Below are positions 16,801 to 25,104 of a stretch of DNA of 64,000 nucleotides, one piece after another. Position 1 is the first letter of the stretch, and each line of letters starts with the position of its first letter. The DNA comes from CAWBYL01 sp963793025. GTDB lineage: Bacteria; Actinomycetota; Acidimicrobiia; Acidimicrobiales; Acidimicrobilacustridaceae. The stretch spans positions 372,001 to 436,000 of the forward strand of contig CAWBYL010000002.1 in the NCBI GenBank assembly GCA_963793025.1, given 5' to 3'. The translations under genes and the position numbers were made by a program. The notes below the pieces were generated by a model that was not told the origin of the DNA, made no database searches, and worked only from the letters and a program-made list of their open reading frames with translations.

Positions 16801-18312
16801 GTGTCGGGCATGGGGGAGACGTACTGGGAACTGATCGACGGGGTGGCGTCCCAGGCGCCGGAACGGGTGCTGGTCGCCGACGACCACGGTCGGACGCTCA
16901 CCACCGCCGAGTTCCGCGATGCGGCCGAGCAGGTGGCCGCAGCCCTGCTCCAAGCGGGCGTGGAACCTGGTGGCGTCGTGTCGTGGCAGTTGCCGACGAC
17001 CCTGGAGGCGGCCGTGCTCATGGGCGCCTGCGCCCGGGCCGGCGTCGTGCAGAACCCGGTCATCCCCGTGCTTCGTCACCGGGAGGTGGGCCACATCAGC
17101 GGCCAGGTCGGCACGACCCTGTTCGTCACCGCGACCACGTGGCGCGGGTTCGATCACCGGGCGATGGCCGACGACCTGGGCCTCACCACCTGGGCGCTCG
17201 ACCTCGAGACCGACCTCGGGGCCGGTCTGCTCCTGCCCACGGCCGACCCCTCCGACCTGCCCCCGCCCCCCACGAACGCAGACGAGTGCCGGTGGATCTA
17301 CTACTCCTCGGGCACCACCGCCGACCCCAAGGGGGTCCGCCACACCGACGCCTCGGTGATCGCCTCGCCGGCAGGGATGGTCGAGCGCCTGGGGTTCGGG
17401 GAGAGCGACGTCTACCCGGTGGCGTGGCCGTTCTCCCACATCGGCGGGGTGGGCATGCTCACCAGTGCGCTGCGCACCGGCATGCGCCTCGTCCTGTTCG
17501 ACACGTTCGACCCGATGACCTCCCCCGAGCGGATGGCCGCGCACGGCGTCACCATGTTGAACTCAGCCACCCCGTTCTTCCGCGCCTTCCTCGACGCCGA
17601 GGCCCGCCACGGATCCGAGCCGTTGTTCACCGCCGTCCGAGGCTGTGTGGGCGGCGGGGCGACCATCCCCGGAGCCGTGAACCAAGAGCTCGTCGAGACG
17701 TTCGGTGTGGCCGGGGTCGTCGGTGCCTACGGGTTGACCGAGCTCCCGAACGCCACGTGCGAATGGCCCGACGATCCGCTCATCGGCACCACCGTCGGCC
17801 CTCCCGCCCCGGGGGTCGAGGCCCGCATCGTGGACGGCGAGCTCCAGCTGCGGGGTCCGCAGTGCTTCCTCGGCTACGTCGACACCTCTCTCGACGCCGC
17901 CGCCTTCGCCGGCGACGGCTGGTTCCGCACCGGCGATCTGGCCTCCGTCGACGAGAGCGGACGGATCACCATCGTGGGTCGCCTCAAGGACGTGATCATC
18001 CGCAACGCCGAGAACATCTCGGCCACCGAGGTGGAGGAGGCGGTGCTCCACCACCCGGCGGTGCTCGACGTGGCCGTGGTCGGTCTGCCCGACGACCGCA
18101 CCGGCGAACGGGTCTGTGCCGCCGTGGTGCTGGCCCCTGGAGCGGACCTCGACGTGGCCACCCTCGGTGCGCACTGTGCCGCGTTGGGCCTGGCCCGCTA
18201 CAAGTGCCCGGAGCAGATCGTCCCGGTGGAGGCGATCGAGCGGAACCCGATGGGCAAGGTCGCCAAGGTGCCGCTCCGGGAGAAGCTGCTCGGCGCGACC
18301 CGGGCGGGATGA
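16801..18312 (+). CDS. AMP-dependent acyl-CoA ligase
   Basis: A 503-residue member of the ANL superfamily that should activate a carboxylic acid to its CoA thioester through an acyl-adenylate. The P-loop-like YYSSGTTADPKGVRHT, the GAYGLTELP motif, the hinge WFRTGDLASVDESGRITIVGR and the C-terminal PMGKV lysine region are all present. It resembles cyclohexanecarboxylate/medium-chain acyl-CoA ligases; the substrate is not fixed by sequence. The frame is open back into the repeat array, but GTG at 16801 lies 11 bases after GGAGGAG; ATG at 16810 is an alternative. It heads a cluster with an amidohydrolase and an SDR. Confidence 0.88.
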   Translation: MSGMGETYWELIDGVASQAPERVLVADDHGRTLTTAEFRDAAEQVAAALLQAGVEPGGVVSWQLPTTLEAAVLMGACARAGVVQNPVIPVLRHREVGHISGQVGTTLFVTATTWRGFDHRAMADDLGLTTWALDLETDLGAGLLLPTADPSDLPPPPTNADECRWIYYSSGTTADPKGVRHTDASVIASPAGMVERLGFGESDVYPVAWPFSHIGGVGMLTSALRTGMRLVLFDTFDPMTSPERMAAHGVTMLNSATPFFRAFLDAEARHGSEPLFTAVRGCVGGGATIPGAVNQELVETFGVAGVVGAYGLTELPNATCEWPDDPLIGTTVGPPAPGVEARIVDGELQLRGPQCFLGYVDTSLDAAAFAGDGWFRTGDLASVDESGRITIVGRLKDVIIRNAENISATEVEEAVLHHPAVLDVAVVGLPDDRTGERVCAAVVLAPGADLDVATLGAHCAALGLARYKCPEQIVPVEAIERNPMGKVAKVPLREKLLGATRAG

Positions 18313-18325
18313 CCCGCCGCCGGAC

Positions 18326-18355
18326 CTGACCGCGCCCTCTTCACCTCGTTAGGAT
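18326..18355 (+). promoter_or_regulatory. Candidate promoter of amidohydrolase-SDR operon
   Basis: CTGACC (18326-18331), 18-bp spacer, TAGGAT (18350-18355). The start would be near 18362, leaving a short leader with GAGGGGA before the ATG at 18389. Assigned by eye. Confidence 0.35.
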
Positions 18356-18388
18356 ATTTCATCCAGAGTGACTTCGAGGGGACGAGCC

Positions 18389-19672
18389 ATGAACGTCGAC
18401 GACATGATCTTCATCAGCGTGGACGACCACGTGGTGGAACCACCGGACATGTTCGACGGACGGATGCCGGCGGCCTACGCCGATCGGGCGCCCCGCATCA
18501 TCCGCACCGACAAGGGCGATGACGTGTGGGCCTTCGAGGGGGCCCGGATCCCGAACATCGGGCTCAACGCCGTGGCCGGTCGGCCCAAGGAGGAGTACGG
18601 AGTCGATCCCACCTCCTACGAGGAGATGCGGCCCGGCTGCTTCGACGTCCACGAGCGGGTGAAGGACATGAGCGCGGGCGGCGTCCTGGCCTCCATGAAC
18701 TTCCCGTCGTTCCCGTCGTTCTCGGGACGGCTGTTCCTCACCACCGAGGACAAAGGCCTGGCTCAGGCTGTGGTTCGGGCCTACAACGACTGGCACATCG
18801 ACGGCTGGTGCGGGGCCTATCCCGAGCGCTTCATCCCGATGGCCATCCCCATGCTCTGGGACCCGGAGCTCACCGCGGCCGAGATCCGCCGGGTGGCCGA
18901 CAAGGGTTGCCGCTCCCTCACCTTCACCGAGAACCCGTCCACCCTCGGGCTCCCGAGCTTCCACAGCGAGCACTGGGATCCGATGTGGAAGGCGATCGTC
19001 GACACCGACACCATCCTCAACGTGCACCTCGGCTCGTCGGGCCAGCTGGCCATCACCGCGCCCGACGCCCCGATCGACGTCATGATCACCCTCCAGCCGC
19101 TCAACATCTGCCAGGCGGCGGCCGACCTGCTGTGGTCGCGGGTGTTCAAGGAGTACCCCACCATCAAGGTCGCGCTGTCCGAGGGAGGCACGGGTTGGAT
19201 CCCGTACTTCCTCGACCGCCTCGACCGCACCTATGACATGCACCACCTCTGGACCGGCCAGGACTTCGGCTCCAAGGTGCCGAGCGAGGTGTTCCTCGAA
19301 CACTTCATGACCTGCTTCATCGCCGACCCCATCGGCCTCCAGCTGCGCAACGAGATCGGCGTCGACAACATCTGCTGGGAGATGGACTACCCGCATTCCG
19401 ACTCCTCGTGGCCCGAGGCCCCCGAGGAGTTCGCCACGGCCTGCTCCAAGTACGGCGTCACCGACGGCGAGATCGCCAAGATGACCCACGAGAACGCCAT
19501 GAAGTGGTACCAGTTCGACCCCTTCTCGATCCGGCCGAAGGAGCAGTGCACCGTGAAGGCACTGCGCGACGAGGTGGCGGGGCACGACGTGTCGGTGCGG
19601 TCCTACGACGCCGGCCGTTACGAGAAGACGAAGGTCGACCTGGGCGAGCTCCAGGCTCGGGCCACCGCCTGA
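18389..19672 (+). CDS. Amidohydrolase-2 family metal-dependent hydrolase
   Basis: A 427-residue TIM-barrel hydrolase. The N-terminal ISVDDHVVEPPDMF carries the first metal site in the form common to this actinobacterial subfamily, NVHLGSSG the conserved histidine on a later strand, and MDYPHSDSSWP the aspartate near the end of the barrel. These match Amidohydro_2 proteins (decarboxylase/hydrolase fold). The substrate is unknown. A paralogue lies at 52738-53967 with the same motifs. ATG 18389 follows GAGGGGA at a good distance. Its stop overlaps the SDR start (TGATG), indicating one operon. Confidence 0.85.
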   Translation: MNVDDMIFISVDDHVVEPPDMFDGRMPAAYADRAPRIIRTDKGDDVWAFEGARIPNIGLNAVAGRPKEEYGVDPTSYEEMRPGCFDVHERVKDMSAGGVLASMNFPSFPSFSGRLFLTTEDKGLAQAVVRAYNDWHIDGWCGAYPERFIPMAIPMLWDPELTAAEIRRVADKGCRSLTFTENPSTLGLPSFHSEHWDPMWKAIVDTDTILNVHLGSSGQLAITAPDAPIDVMITLQPLNICQAAADLLWSRVFKEYPTIKVALSEGGTGWIPYFLDRLDRTYDMHHLWTGQDFGSKVPSEVFLEHFMTCFIADPIGLQLRNEIGVDNICWEMDYPHSDSSWPEAPEEFATACSKYGVTDGEIAKMTHENAMKWYQFDPFSIRPKEQCTVKALRDEVAGHDVSVRSYDAGRYEKTKVDLGELQARATA

Positions 19673-20445
19673 TGGAGCTCACGGGCCAGGCCGTCCTCGT
19701 CACCGGCGGTGCCTCCGGCCTCGGCGAAGCCACCGTGCGCTACTTCGTGGAGCACGGCTCCAGGGTCGTGCTCTTCGACCGCGACGGTGATCGGGGCCGA
19801 GCCATCCAGTCGGAGCTGGGTGCCGACGTCGTGTTCGCCGAGGGCAGCGTCCTCGACGACGACGACGTGCAGGCGGCGGTGACCGCCGCCACCGCCCTCG
19901 GCGGTCTCCGGGCCGTGGTGGCCTGCGCCGGAGGTGCACGGGCCAGCCAGCGCACGATCGGCCGCGACGGCACGCCCCACGACCGTCAGCTCTTCACCGA
20001 CACCGTCGACCTCAACCTGGTGGGCACCTTCAACACCCTGCGCCTGGCCGCCTCGGCCATGTCGGCGCTGGAGCCCCTCGACGAGGACGGACAGCGCGGC
20101 GCCGTGGTCAACGTGGCGTCGATCGCCGGCTACGAGGGCCAGATCGGCCAGCTCGCCTACGGCGCGGCCAAGGCCGGGATCATCGGCATGACGATCGTCG
20201 CAGCCCGCGACCTCGCCTCGGCCGGCATCCGGGTCAACGCCATCGCTCCCGGCACGATTCACACCCGGGCATGGGAGCAGGCGTCGCCGGAGATGCGCAC
20301 GTCGTTCGAGGACAAGGTCCCGTTCCCGAAGCGCTTCGGCAAGCCCGAGGAGTTCGCCCGGTTGGCCGAGCACCTGCTGACCAACGACTACCTCAACGGT
20401 CACGTGGCCCGCCTCGACGGGGCCATCCGCTTCGACCCGAAGTAG
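19672..20445 (+). CDS. Short-chain dehydrogenase/reductase
   Basis: A 257-residue Rossmann-fold oxidoreductase. The NAD(P) motif TGGASGLGEA is at residues 12-21, with Asp near 36 (VVLFDRDGD) favouring NAD(H). ACAGG (in place of NNAG) is near 84, and the catalytic Ser/Tyr/Lys are in NVASIAGYEGQIGQLAYGAAK. The pattern resembles 3-hydroxyacyl-CoA dehydrogenase type II (HSD10-like). It overlaps the amidohydrolase by one base and ends in a hairpin region facing a convergent crotonase gene. The neighbours suggest a role in acyl-CoA or alicyclic acid degradation. Confidence 0.88.
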   Translation: MELTGQAVLVTGGASGLGEATVRYFVEHGSRVVLFDRDGDRGRAIQSELGADVVFAEGSVLDDDDVQAAVTAATALGGLRAVVACAGGARASQRTIGRDGTPHDRQLFTDTVDLNLVGTFNTLRLAASAMSALEPLDEDGQRGAVVNVASIAGYEGQIGQLAYGAAKAGIIGMTIVAARDLASAGIRVNAIAPGTIHTRAWEQASPEMRTSFEDKVPFPKRFGKPEEFARLAEHLLTNDYLNGHVARLDGAIRFDPK

Positions 20446-20474
20446 CCGGCCCACCGGCGCCGACGGGATCGGCG
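20445..20474. terminator. Two small hairpins between convergent genes
   Basis: GCCGG-CCCA-CCGGC (20445-20458) is followed by CGCCGA-CGGGA-TCGGCG (20458-20474). They fill the gap between the SDR stop and the crotonase stop. No U-tract follows, so a factor-assisted or weak bidirectional terminator is the most I can propose. Confidence 0.35.
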
Positions 20475-20492
20475 ATGCGGAGACGGCTGGGC

Positions 20493-21308
20493 TCAGAGGC
20501 GCCCGTCGGTGCGCAGGTCCTCCGGGACCCATGTGGGGTTGCGCCGCTCCTTGAAGGCGTGGAACCCCTCGAGGGCCTCGTCGCCGTAGAGCGATTCGTC
20601 CATCGACATGCGGTCCATGCGCTCGTACTGCCGGTTCAGCTCCCGTTTCACGACCCGACGGGCGCGGGGCGCACCCTTTGCGATCTGGGCGGCGACGTCC
20701 ATGGCCTCGGGCACCTCCTGCCCGGGTGCGACCGAGCGGGTGACCAGGCCCCAGTCGAGGGCGGTGGCGGCGTCGATGGTGCGTCCGGTGAGGAGCATGT
20801 CCCGGGCGCGGGGGATGCCGATCTGGCCGGGCAGGACGGCGGCGTAGCCGGTGTCGGCGATGCCTCGCAGGATCTCGGGTGCTCGGAAGGTGGCGGCGGT
20901 GGAGGCCACCGTCACGTCCGAGAGCATGGCGATGAGCAGGCCACCGCCCTGGCAGATGCCGTTCACCGCCGACACCACCGGCTTGGCCGAGTTGCGCAAT
21001 GCCTCGAAGGGCACGTTGTCCAGGTGCAGGAGGGTGGCCAGGTCCGCCCAGCTGTCCTCCTGGTCACCGCCGAGGTCGCCGCCCGGGATGAAGACGTCCT
21101 CCACGCCGGTGATGACGAGGGCGGCCAGCTCCGGCGTGCGGTTCACGTGGTCGACGGCGTAGCGGACGCCGAAGTACATGGCCGGCGTCATGGCGTTGCG
21201 CCGATGGGGCCGGTCCACGGTGACGAGGGCGATCGAGTCCTTGCGCTCGAACCGCAGGAACGGGGTGCCCAGCCAGTCCCCTTCGGGGGCCCGGGGTGCG
21301 TCGGTCAT
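20493..21308 (-). CDS. Enoyl-CoA hydratase/isomerase family protein
   Basis: A 271-residue crotonase-fold protein. The oxyanion-hole segments are FIPGGDLGG and SAVNGICQGGGLLIAM. One catalytic acid is conserved in RAPEILRGIADTG, while the other (after GGG) is Leu, so it is not a textbook hydratase. The C-terminal helical part (FHAFKERRNPTW) is normal. ATG at 21308 was chosen as the family-length start; the frame continues 26 codons upstream as low-complexity sequence. It is transcribed toward the ligase-amidohydrolase-SDR cluster and may serve the same pathway. Confidence 0.85.
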   Translation of the reverse strand: MTDAPRAPEGDWLGTPFLRFERKDSIALVTVDRPHRRNAMTPAMYFGVRYAVDHVNRTPELAALVITGVEDVFIPGGDLGGDQEDSWADLATLLHLDNVPFEALRNSAKPVVSAVNGICQGGGLLIAMLSDVTVASTAATFRAPEILRGIADTGYAAVLPGQIGIPRARDMLLTGRTIDAATALDWGLVTRSVAPGQEVPEAMDVAAQIAKGAPRARRVVKRELNRQYERMDRMSMDESLYGDEALEGFHAFKERRNPTWVPEDLRTDGRL

Positions 21309-21425
21309 GGTGATCTCGGTCCGGTCGGGGTGGTGGCGGTCGTGTGGCGGCGCACGCGGTGGAGGGGCGTGTCGCCGGGAGTGCACACCGTAGGCAATCG
21401 GTGCGGACAGGGCGGGCGAGGTGGT

Positions 21426-21659
21426 TCAGCTGCCGTCGCGAAACCGCTGCTGGGCGCCTTGCTTCGTGAGTCCGTACAGCCGACCGATCTCCGTCCAGGT
21501 CGCTCCAGCCGTGCGGGCCGCCTTCACCTGGTCGCGCTCCAGGCGAGCGGTCGCCTCGCGCGCCCGGCGGGCCGCGTCGAGGCGACGGAGCGGGTCCTGC
21601 TCGCCCTCGAACTCCGAGAGCGCGTCGACGGCCCGCCTGATGCGGGAGTCCTCGGCCAC
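21426..21659 (-). CDS. Small helix-turn-helix protein
   Basis: A 77-residue protein. The N-terminal two-thirds is a charged helix (DPLRRLDAARRAREATARLERDQ by position 22-44). The C-terminus has a helix-turn-helix with ATWTEIGRLYGLTKQGAQQRF, a pattern common in short actinobacterial HTH proteins. GTG at 21659 is preceded by the -10-like TAGGAT (minus strand, 21667-21672) seven bases away, suggesting a leaderless transcript. It is divergent from the poly-lysine micro-ORF. Target and role are unknown. Confidence 0.75.
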   Translation of the reverse strand: MAEDSRIRRAVDALSEFEGEQDPLRRLDAARRAREATARLERDQVKAARTAGATWTEIGRLYGLTKQGAQQRFRDGS

Positions 21660-21748
21660 CCGCCCGATCCTAGGCACGTCGAGCGGCGTCAATGCTACGT
21701 TGACCAGCGCCGGTCGGGGGCCGGTCACGCGCCGCGGGGGAGGTGACC

Positions 21749-21823
21749 ATGGCCAAGAAGAAGGGCAAGAAGAAGGACAAGAAGAAGAACAAGAAGAAGG
21801 GCAAGAAGAGCAAGAAGAAGTAG
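21749..21823 (+). CDS. Poly-lysine micro-ORF (24 aa)
   Basis: A 25-codon ORF beginning ATG GCC and ending TAG. Of its 24 residues, 17 are lysine, all encoded by AAG, in groups of two or three separated by single Gly, Asp, Asn or Ser. A very strong Shine-Dalgarno (GGGGGAGGTGA) ends a few bases before the ATG, the best argument that it is translated. It is too small to compare with families by eye and I do not recognise it; it does not look like bTHX or other tiny ribosomal proteins I know. It could be a nucleic-acid-binding micropeptide or a lysine-responsive leader for the PPOX gene 50 bases downstream. Confidence 0.55.
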   Translation: MAKKKGKKKDKKKNKKKGKKSKKK

Positions 21824-21873
21824 CTCGGCCGTTCGCGTCGGCGGGGCGGGGGGAGTGGTGCGAGGCTGGGTCC

Positions 21874-22335
21874 ATGAGCCCGCGGATCGCCACCACCGTC
21901 CCCGTCGAGCGCGACGAGATGCTCGAGTTCGCCCGTCCCCGGCACCGCATGGTGCTCGTCACCCGTCGTGGCGACGGCGCACCGCAGCTGTCGCCGGTGG
22001 CCGCCGGCGTGCACGACGGTCGCATCGTCGTGGCGACGTACCCCGATCGGGCCAAGGCGGTCAACGCCCGGCGCCACCCCGCGGTGAGCGTGCTCGTGCT
22101 GTCCGACGACTGGAACGACCCGTGGCTCCAGATCGACGGGACCGCCGAGGTCCTGGACATGCCCGCGGCGCTCGAGCCGCTGGTGGACTACTTCCGGTCG
22201 ATCTCGGGGGAGCACCCCGACTGGGACGAGTACCGCCAGGCCATGCAGCGCCAGGACAAGTCCCTCATCCGCATCGAGCCCACCCGTTGGGGGCCGATCG
22301 CCACCGGAGGGTTCCCCGCCCGGTTGGCCGACTGA
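21874..22335 (+). CDS. PPOX-class (F420/FMN) oxidoreductase
   Basis: A 153-residue split-barrel flavoprotein like mycobacterial Rv1155-type F420-binding proteins. The motifs RHRMVLVTRRGDGAPQLSPV (cofactor strand), VVATYPDRAKAVNARRHP and WLQIDGTAEVLD are characteristic; EYRQAMQRQDKSLIRIEPTRW closes the barrel. Such proteins use F420H2 or FMN to reduce biliverdin-like or other substrates; the exact role is unknown. ATG 21874 gives the family length. It follows the poly-lysine micro-ORF on the same strand. Confidence 0.85.
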   Translation: MSPRIATTVPVERDEMLEFARPRHRMVLVTRRGDGAPQLSPVAAGVHDGRIVVATYPDRAKAVNARRHPAVSVLVLSDDWNDPWLQIDGTAEVLDMPAALEPLVDYFRSISGEHPDWDEYRQAMQRQDKSLIRIEPTRWGPIATGGFPARLAD

Positions 22336-22399
22336 CCGCGATCGCCGCCATCGGTCGAAGATCGCCGGGACACCGTTGGGGTGTCCCGATCGATCTCCG

Positions 22400-22486
<87 letters not shown>

Positions 22487-22593
22487 GTGTGGAACCCGGA
22501 AAGGTTACCGCCGCCGATGCAGGCCCACGAATCGGATGCCCGCCGAGGGTCTGGGGCACGGGGGCACGGCATCTCCGGCCCCAGCGGCACCGG

Positions 22594-22599
22594 TAACCT
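22594..22599 (+). promoter_or_regulatory. -10 box of fhaA (leaderless type)
   Basis: CCGGTAACCT with the hexamer TAACCT ends eight bases before the GTG of fhaA, and there is no Shine-Dalgarno. It belongs to the CGGTA...T set described under findings. Confidence 0.45.
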
Positions 22600-22607
22600 C
22601 TCGATCC

Positions 22608-23267
22608 GTGGGACTCAAGGGCTTCGAACGTCGCTTGGAGCACGCTGTCGAAGGGGTCTTCTCGCGCGTCTTCAAGAGCGGCGTGCGGCCCATCGAGATC
22701 GGCCGACGGCTCACGCGGGAGATGGACGACCAGCGCACCGTCGACGTACGGGGCCGCACGGTGGCGCCCAACTCCTTCGAGGTCCACATCTCGCCGGACG
22801 ACCACGACGCCTTCGTCGACATCGCCGACACCCTCGCCCGGGAGCTGTGCGACGCCGCCCGGGAGCACGCTCGCGACGAGGGCTACGCCTTCCTGGGCCC
22901 CGTGGACGTGGACCTGGCCATCGAACCCGTCCAGCGGACCGGTACCTTCGCCATCGAGGCCCGCTTCCGGGAGGGTCCCGGCGGCAGCGGTGCCGGCTCC
23001 CTGCTGCTGCCCAACGGCGAGCGCTTCGTCCTGCGGGAGAAGACGGTGTCGATCGGCCGGCTGCCCGAGTGCGAGATCACCCTCGTGGACTCGAACGTGA
23101 GTCGCCGCCACGCCGAGATCCAACCTCGGGGCGACGGCTTCGTGCTCGTCGACCTCGGCTCCACCAACGGCAGTCGGGTGAACGGAATACGCGTCACCGA
23201 CCGCGAGCTGCACGACGGCGACGAGCTCGGCTTCGGGAACATCCGCCTCACGTTCCAGGCATCCTGA
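22608..23267 (+). CDS. fhaA: FHA-domain protein FhaA
   Basis: A 219-residue cytoplasmic signalling protein. Residues 1-115 form the DUF3662 domain (VGLKGFERRLEHAVEGVFSR, VRPIEIGRRLTREMD). The C-terminal FHA domain is at about 130-215 with SIGRLPECEIT, SRRHAEI and DLGSTNGSRVNG, the phosphothreonine-binding loops. In mycobacteria FhaA binds phosphorylated MviN and is a PknB substrate; that partner is known for the family, not shown here. It is first in fhaA-fhaB-pstP-rodA-pbpA-pknB. It is shorter than mycobacterial FhaA (over 500 residues) because the long central linker is missing. Confidence 0.93.
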   Translation: MGLKGFERRLEHAVEGVFSRVFKSGVRPIEIGRRLTREMDDQRTVDVRGRTVAPNSFEVHISPDDHDAFVDIADTLARELCDAAREHARDEGYAFLGPVDVDLAIEPVQRTGTFAIEARFREGPGGSGAGSLLLPNGERFVLREKTVSIGRLPECEITLVDSNVSRRHAEIQPRGDGFVLVDLGSTNGSRVNGIRVTDRELHDGDELGFGNIRLTFQAS

Positions 23268-23288
23268 GTGGCGGAGCGCTAGCGACTC

Positions 23289-23765
23289 GTGTCCGACCAG
23301 CTGCTCTTCGTCTTGAAGCTGTGCCTCCTCGCGCTGCTCTACCTGTTCTTCTTCCGGGTGGTGCGGGCGGTGTGGGCCGAGCTGCGGACCCCGAGCCCGG
23401 CCGCGGGTGTCCCCGCCGCAGTGGCGCCGTCGACGCCCCGCCGGCGCGACCGTCGGGCCCAGGCCAAAGCGGCCAAGGCCCAGCGCCAGCTGGTCGTGGT
23501 CGAGCCCCTGGCCCAGGCCGGACGCAGCTACGCCCTCGACAACGAGGCGTCGATCGGCCGGGCGGCCGGATGCCAGATCACCCTCGACGACACCTACTCC
23601 TCGCAGATCCACGCCCGCGTCTTCACCCGTGACGACCAGTGGCTGGTCGAGGATCTCGGTTCCACCAACGGCACCTGGCTGAACCGCCACAAGGTCTCGG
23701 GTCCGATGGTGCTGCAGCGAGGTGACCGCCTCCAGATCGGCAACACCGTGATGGAGCTGCGGTGA
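23289..23765 (+). CDS. fhaB: Membrane-anchored FHA protein FhaB (FipA)
   Basis: A 158-residue protein with one N-terminal membrane helix (LLFVLKLCLLALLYLFFFRVV), a basic Ala/Lys-rich linker (residues ~45-65) and a C-terminal FHA domain with SIGRAAGCQI, SSQIHARVF and EDLGSTNGTWLN. The family recruits phosphorylated division proteins such as FtsZ/FtsQ partners to the septum. GTG at 23289 sits 21 bases after fhaA, and its TGA overlaps the pstP GTG (GTGA), so translation is coupled. Confidence 0.92.
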   Translation: MSDQLLFVLKLCLLALLYLFFFRVVRAVWAELRTPSPAAGVPAAVAPSTPRRRDRRAQAKAAKAQRQLVVVEPLAQAGRSYALDNEASIGRAAGCQITLDDTYSSQIHARVFTRDDQWLVEDLGSTNGTWLNRHKVSGPMVLQRGDRLQIGNTVMELR

Positions 23766-25096
23766 CCCGCTTCGCGTGGGGCGCCGTCACCGAGACGGGA
23801 CGGGTCCGTCAGGCCAACGAGGACTCGATCCTCGCCGTCGACGGTCTCTTCGCGGTGGCTGACGGGATGGGCGGGCACAAGGCCGGAGAGGTGGCGAGCC
23901 ACCTGGCCATCGAGACCCTCCAGGACGAGTTCGCCTCGGCCGGCACCGAGGTGCTGGTGGGCGCCGTGCAGGACGCCAACCGGGTGCTGGTCGAGCGCTC
24001 GTCGGCCGATGTGGACCTGGCCGGGATGGGCACCACGATCTGCGCCATGGCGCTGGTCGACGTCGAAGGCAGCGATGCCATCGCCGTGGTCAACGTGGGC
24101 GACTCCCGCCTCTACCTGATGTCGGAGGGCGAGCTCACCCAGATCACCGAGGACCACAGCCTCGTCGCCACCCTCGAGCGCCAGGGCCGGTTGAGTCGGG
24201 CCGAGGCCGCCGTTCATCCCCAGCGCAACATCGTGACCCGGGCCCTCGGCATCGACTCCAATGTGATGGTCGACTCCTGGGAGATCCTCCCCGTGGTCGG
24301 CGACCGGTACCTCATCTGCTCCGACGGGCTCTACAACGAGGTCGACGACAACCGGGTGTCGGCCACCCTTCGCCGCCTGGCCGACCCCGAGGAAGCGGCC
24401 CGGGAGCTGGTCCGGCTGGCCAACGAAGCGGGTGGACGGGACAACATCTCCTGCGTGGTGGTCGACGTGGTCGACGACGCCGGGCGTGACCCGGCGGTCG
24501 CCTCCACCGCCGAGCGGGTCACCTCGTCTGTCACCGCTGGTGACGCCGCGGTGATGGCCGGCGTCGACGGCGAGCAGGCCGATGACCCGGACGCGGGGGA
24601 CGAGACGTCGTCGCGTCGGCGTCGTCGGAAGCGGGCCCGACCCGACGACGACGGGGTGGAGGCCGGCGTCGTCGTCGCCGTCGAGAAGCGGCGCATCTTC
24701 ACCTGGCGCGTCGGGCTGTTCCTCGTGGCCTTCGTGGCCATCATCGCCGTGGCCTTCGGCTTCGTGGTCTACAGCGGCCGCAGCACCTACTACGTCGGCA
24801 TCGACGGCGAGCAGGTCGCGATCTACCGAGGCAAGCCCGGTGGCGTGCTCTGGATCCAACCCGAGCTGGCCGAGACGACCGAGCTCTCGATCGACGACGT
24901 CCCCGCCGCCCAGCTCGACGCCGTGCACGCGGGAGTGGAGGAGCCCACCCTGGCCGACGCCCAGGAGTACGTGGCCAACCTCGCCGAGGTGGCCCGGCGG
25001 GCCACCACCACGACCACCACCTCGACGACCACCACCCTCCCCCTCGATCCGACGGCGCCGACCGCACCCACGGACCCCGCGCCGGGTGGGGGGTAG
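23762..25096 (+). CDS. pstP: Ser/Thr protein phosphatase PstP (PP2C)
   Basis: A 444-residue membrane phosphatase that reverses PknB-type phosphorylation. The PP2C domain (1-235) shows the metal-binding motifs RQANEDSI, VADGMGGHKAGEVAS, NVGDSRLYL, ITEDHSLV, CSDGLYNEVDD and GRDNISCVVV. A basic linker (RRRRKRARPDDD) precedes the single membrane helix (VGLFLVAFVAIIAVAFGFVVY, about 319-339). An extracellular domain follows, ending in a Thr-rich tail (TTTTTTSTTTTLP). This tail matches the Thr-rich end of PknB in the same operon. Overlaps fhaB by four bases; rodA follows after eight. Confidence 0.94.
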   Translation: MTRFAWGAVTETGRVRQANEDSILAVDGLFAVADGMGGHKAGEVASHLAIETLQDEFASAGTEVLVGAVQDANRVLVERSSADVDLAGMGTTICAMALVDVEGSDAIAVVNVGDSRLYLMSEGELTQITEDHSLVATLERQGRLSRAEAAVHPQRNIVTRALGIDSNVMVDSWEILPVVGDRYLICSDGLYNEVDDNRVSATLRRLADPEEAARELVRLANEAGGRDNISCVVVDVVDDAGRDPAVASTAERVTSSVTAGDAAVMAGVDGEQADDPDAGDETSSRRRRRKRARPDDDGVEAGVVVAVEKRRIFTWRVGLFLVAFVAIIAVAFGFVVYSGRSTYYVGIDGEQVAIYRGKPGGVLWIQPELAETTELSIDDVPAAQLDAVHAGVEEPTLADAQEYVANLAEVARRATTTTTTSTTTTLPLDPTAPTAPTDPAPGGG

Positions 25097-25104
25097 AGCG
25101 CCTC

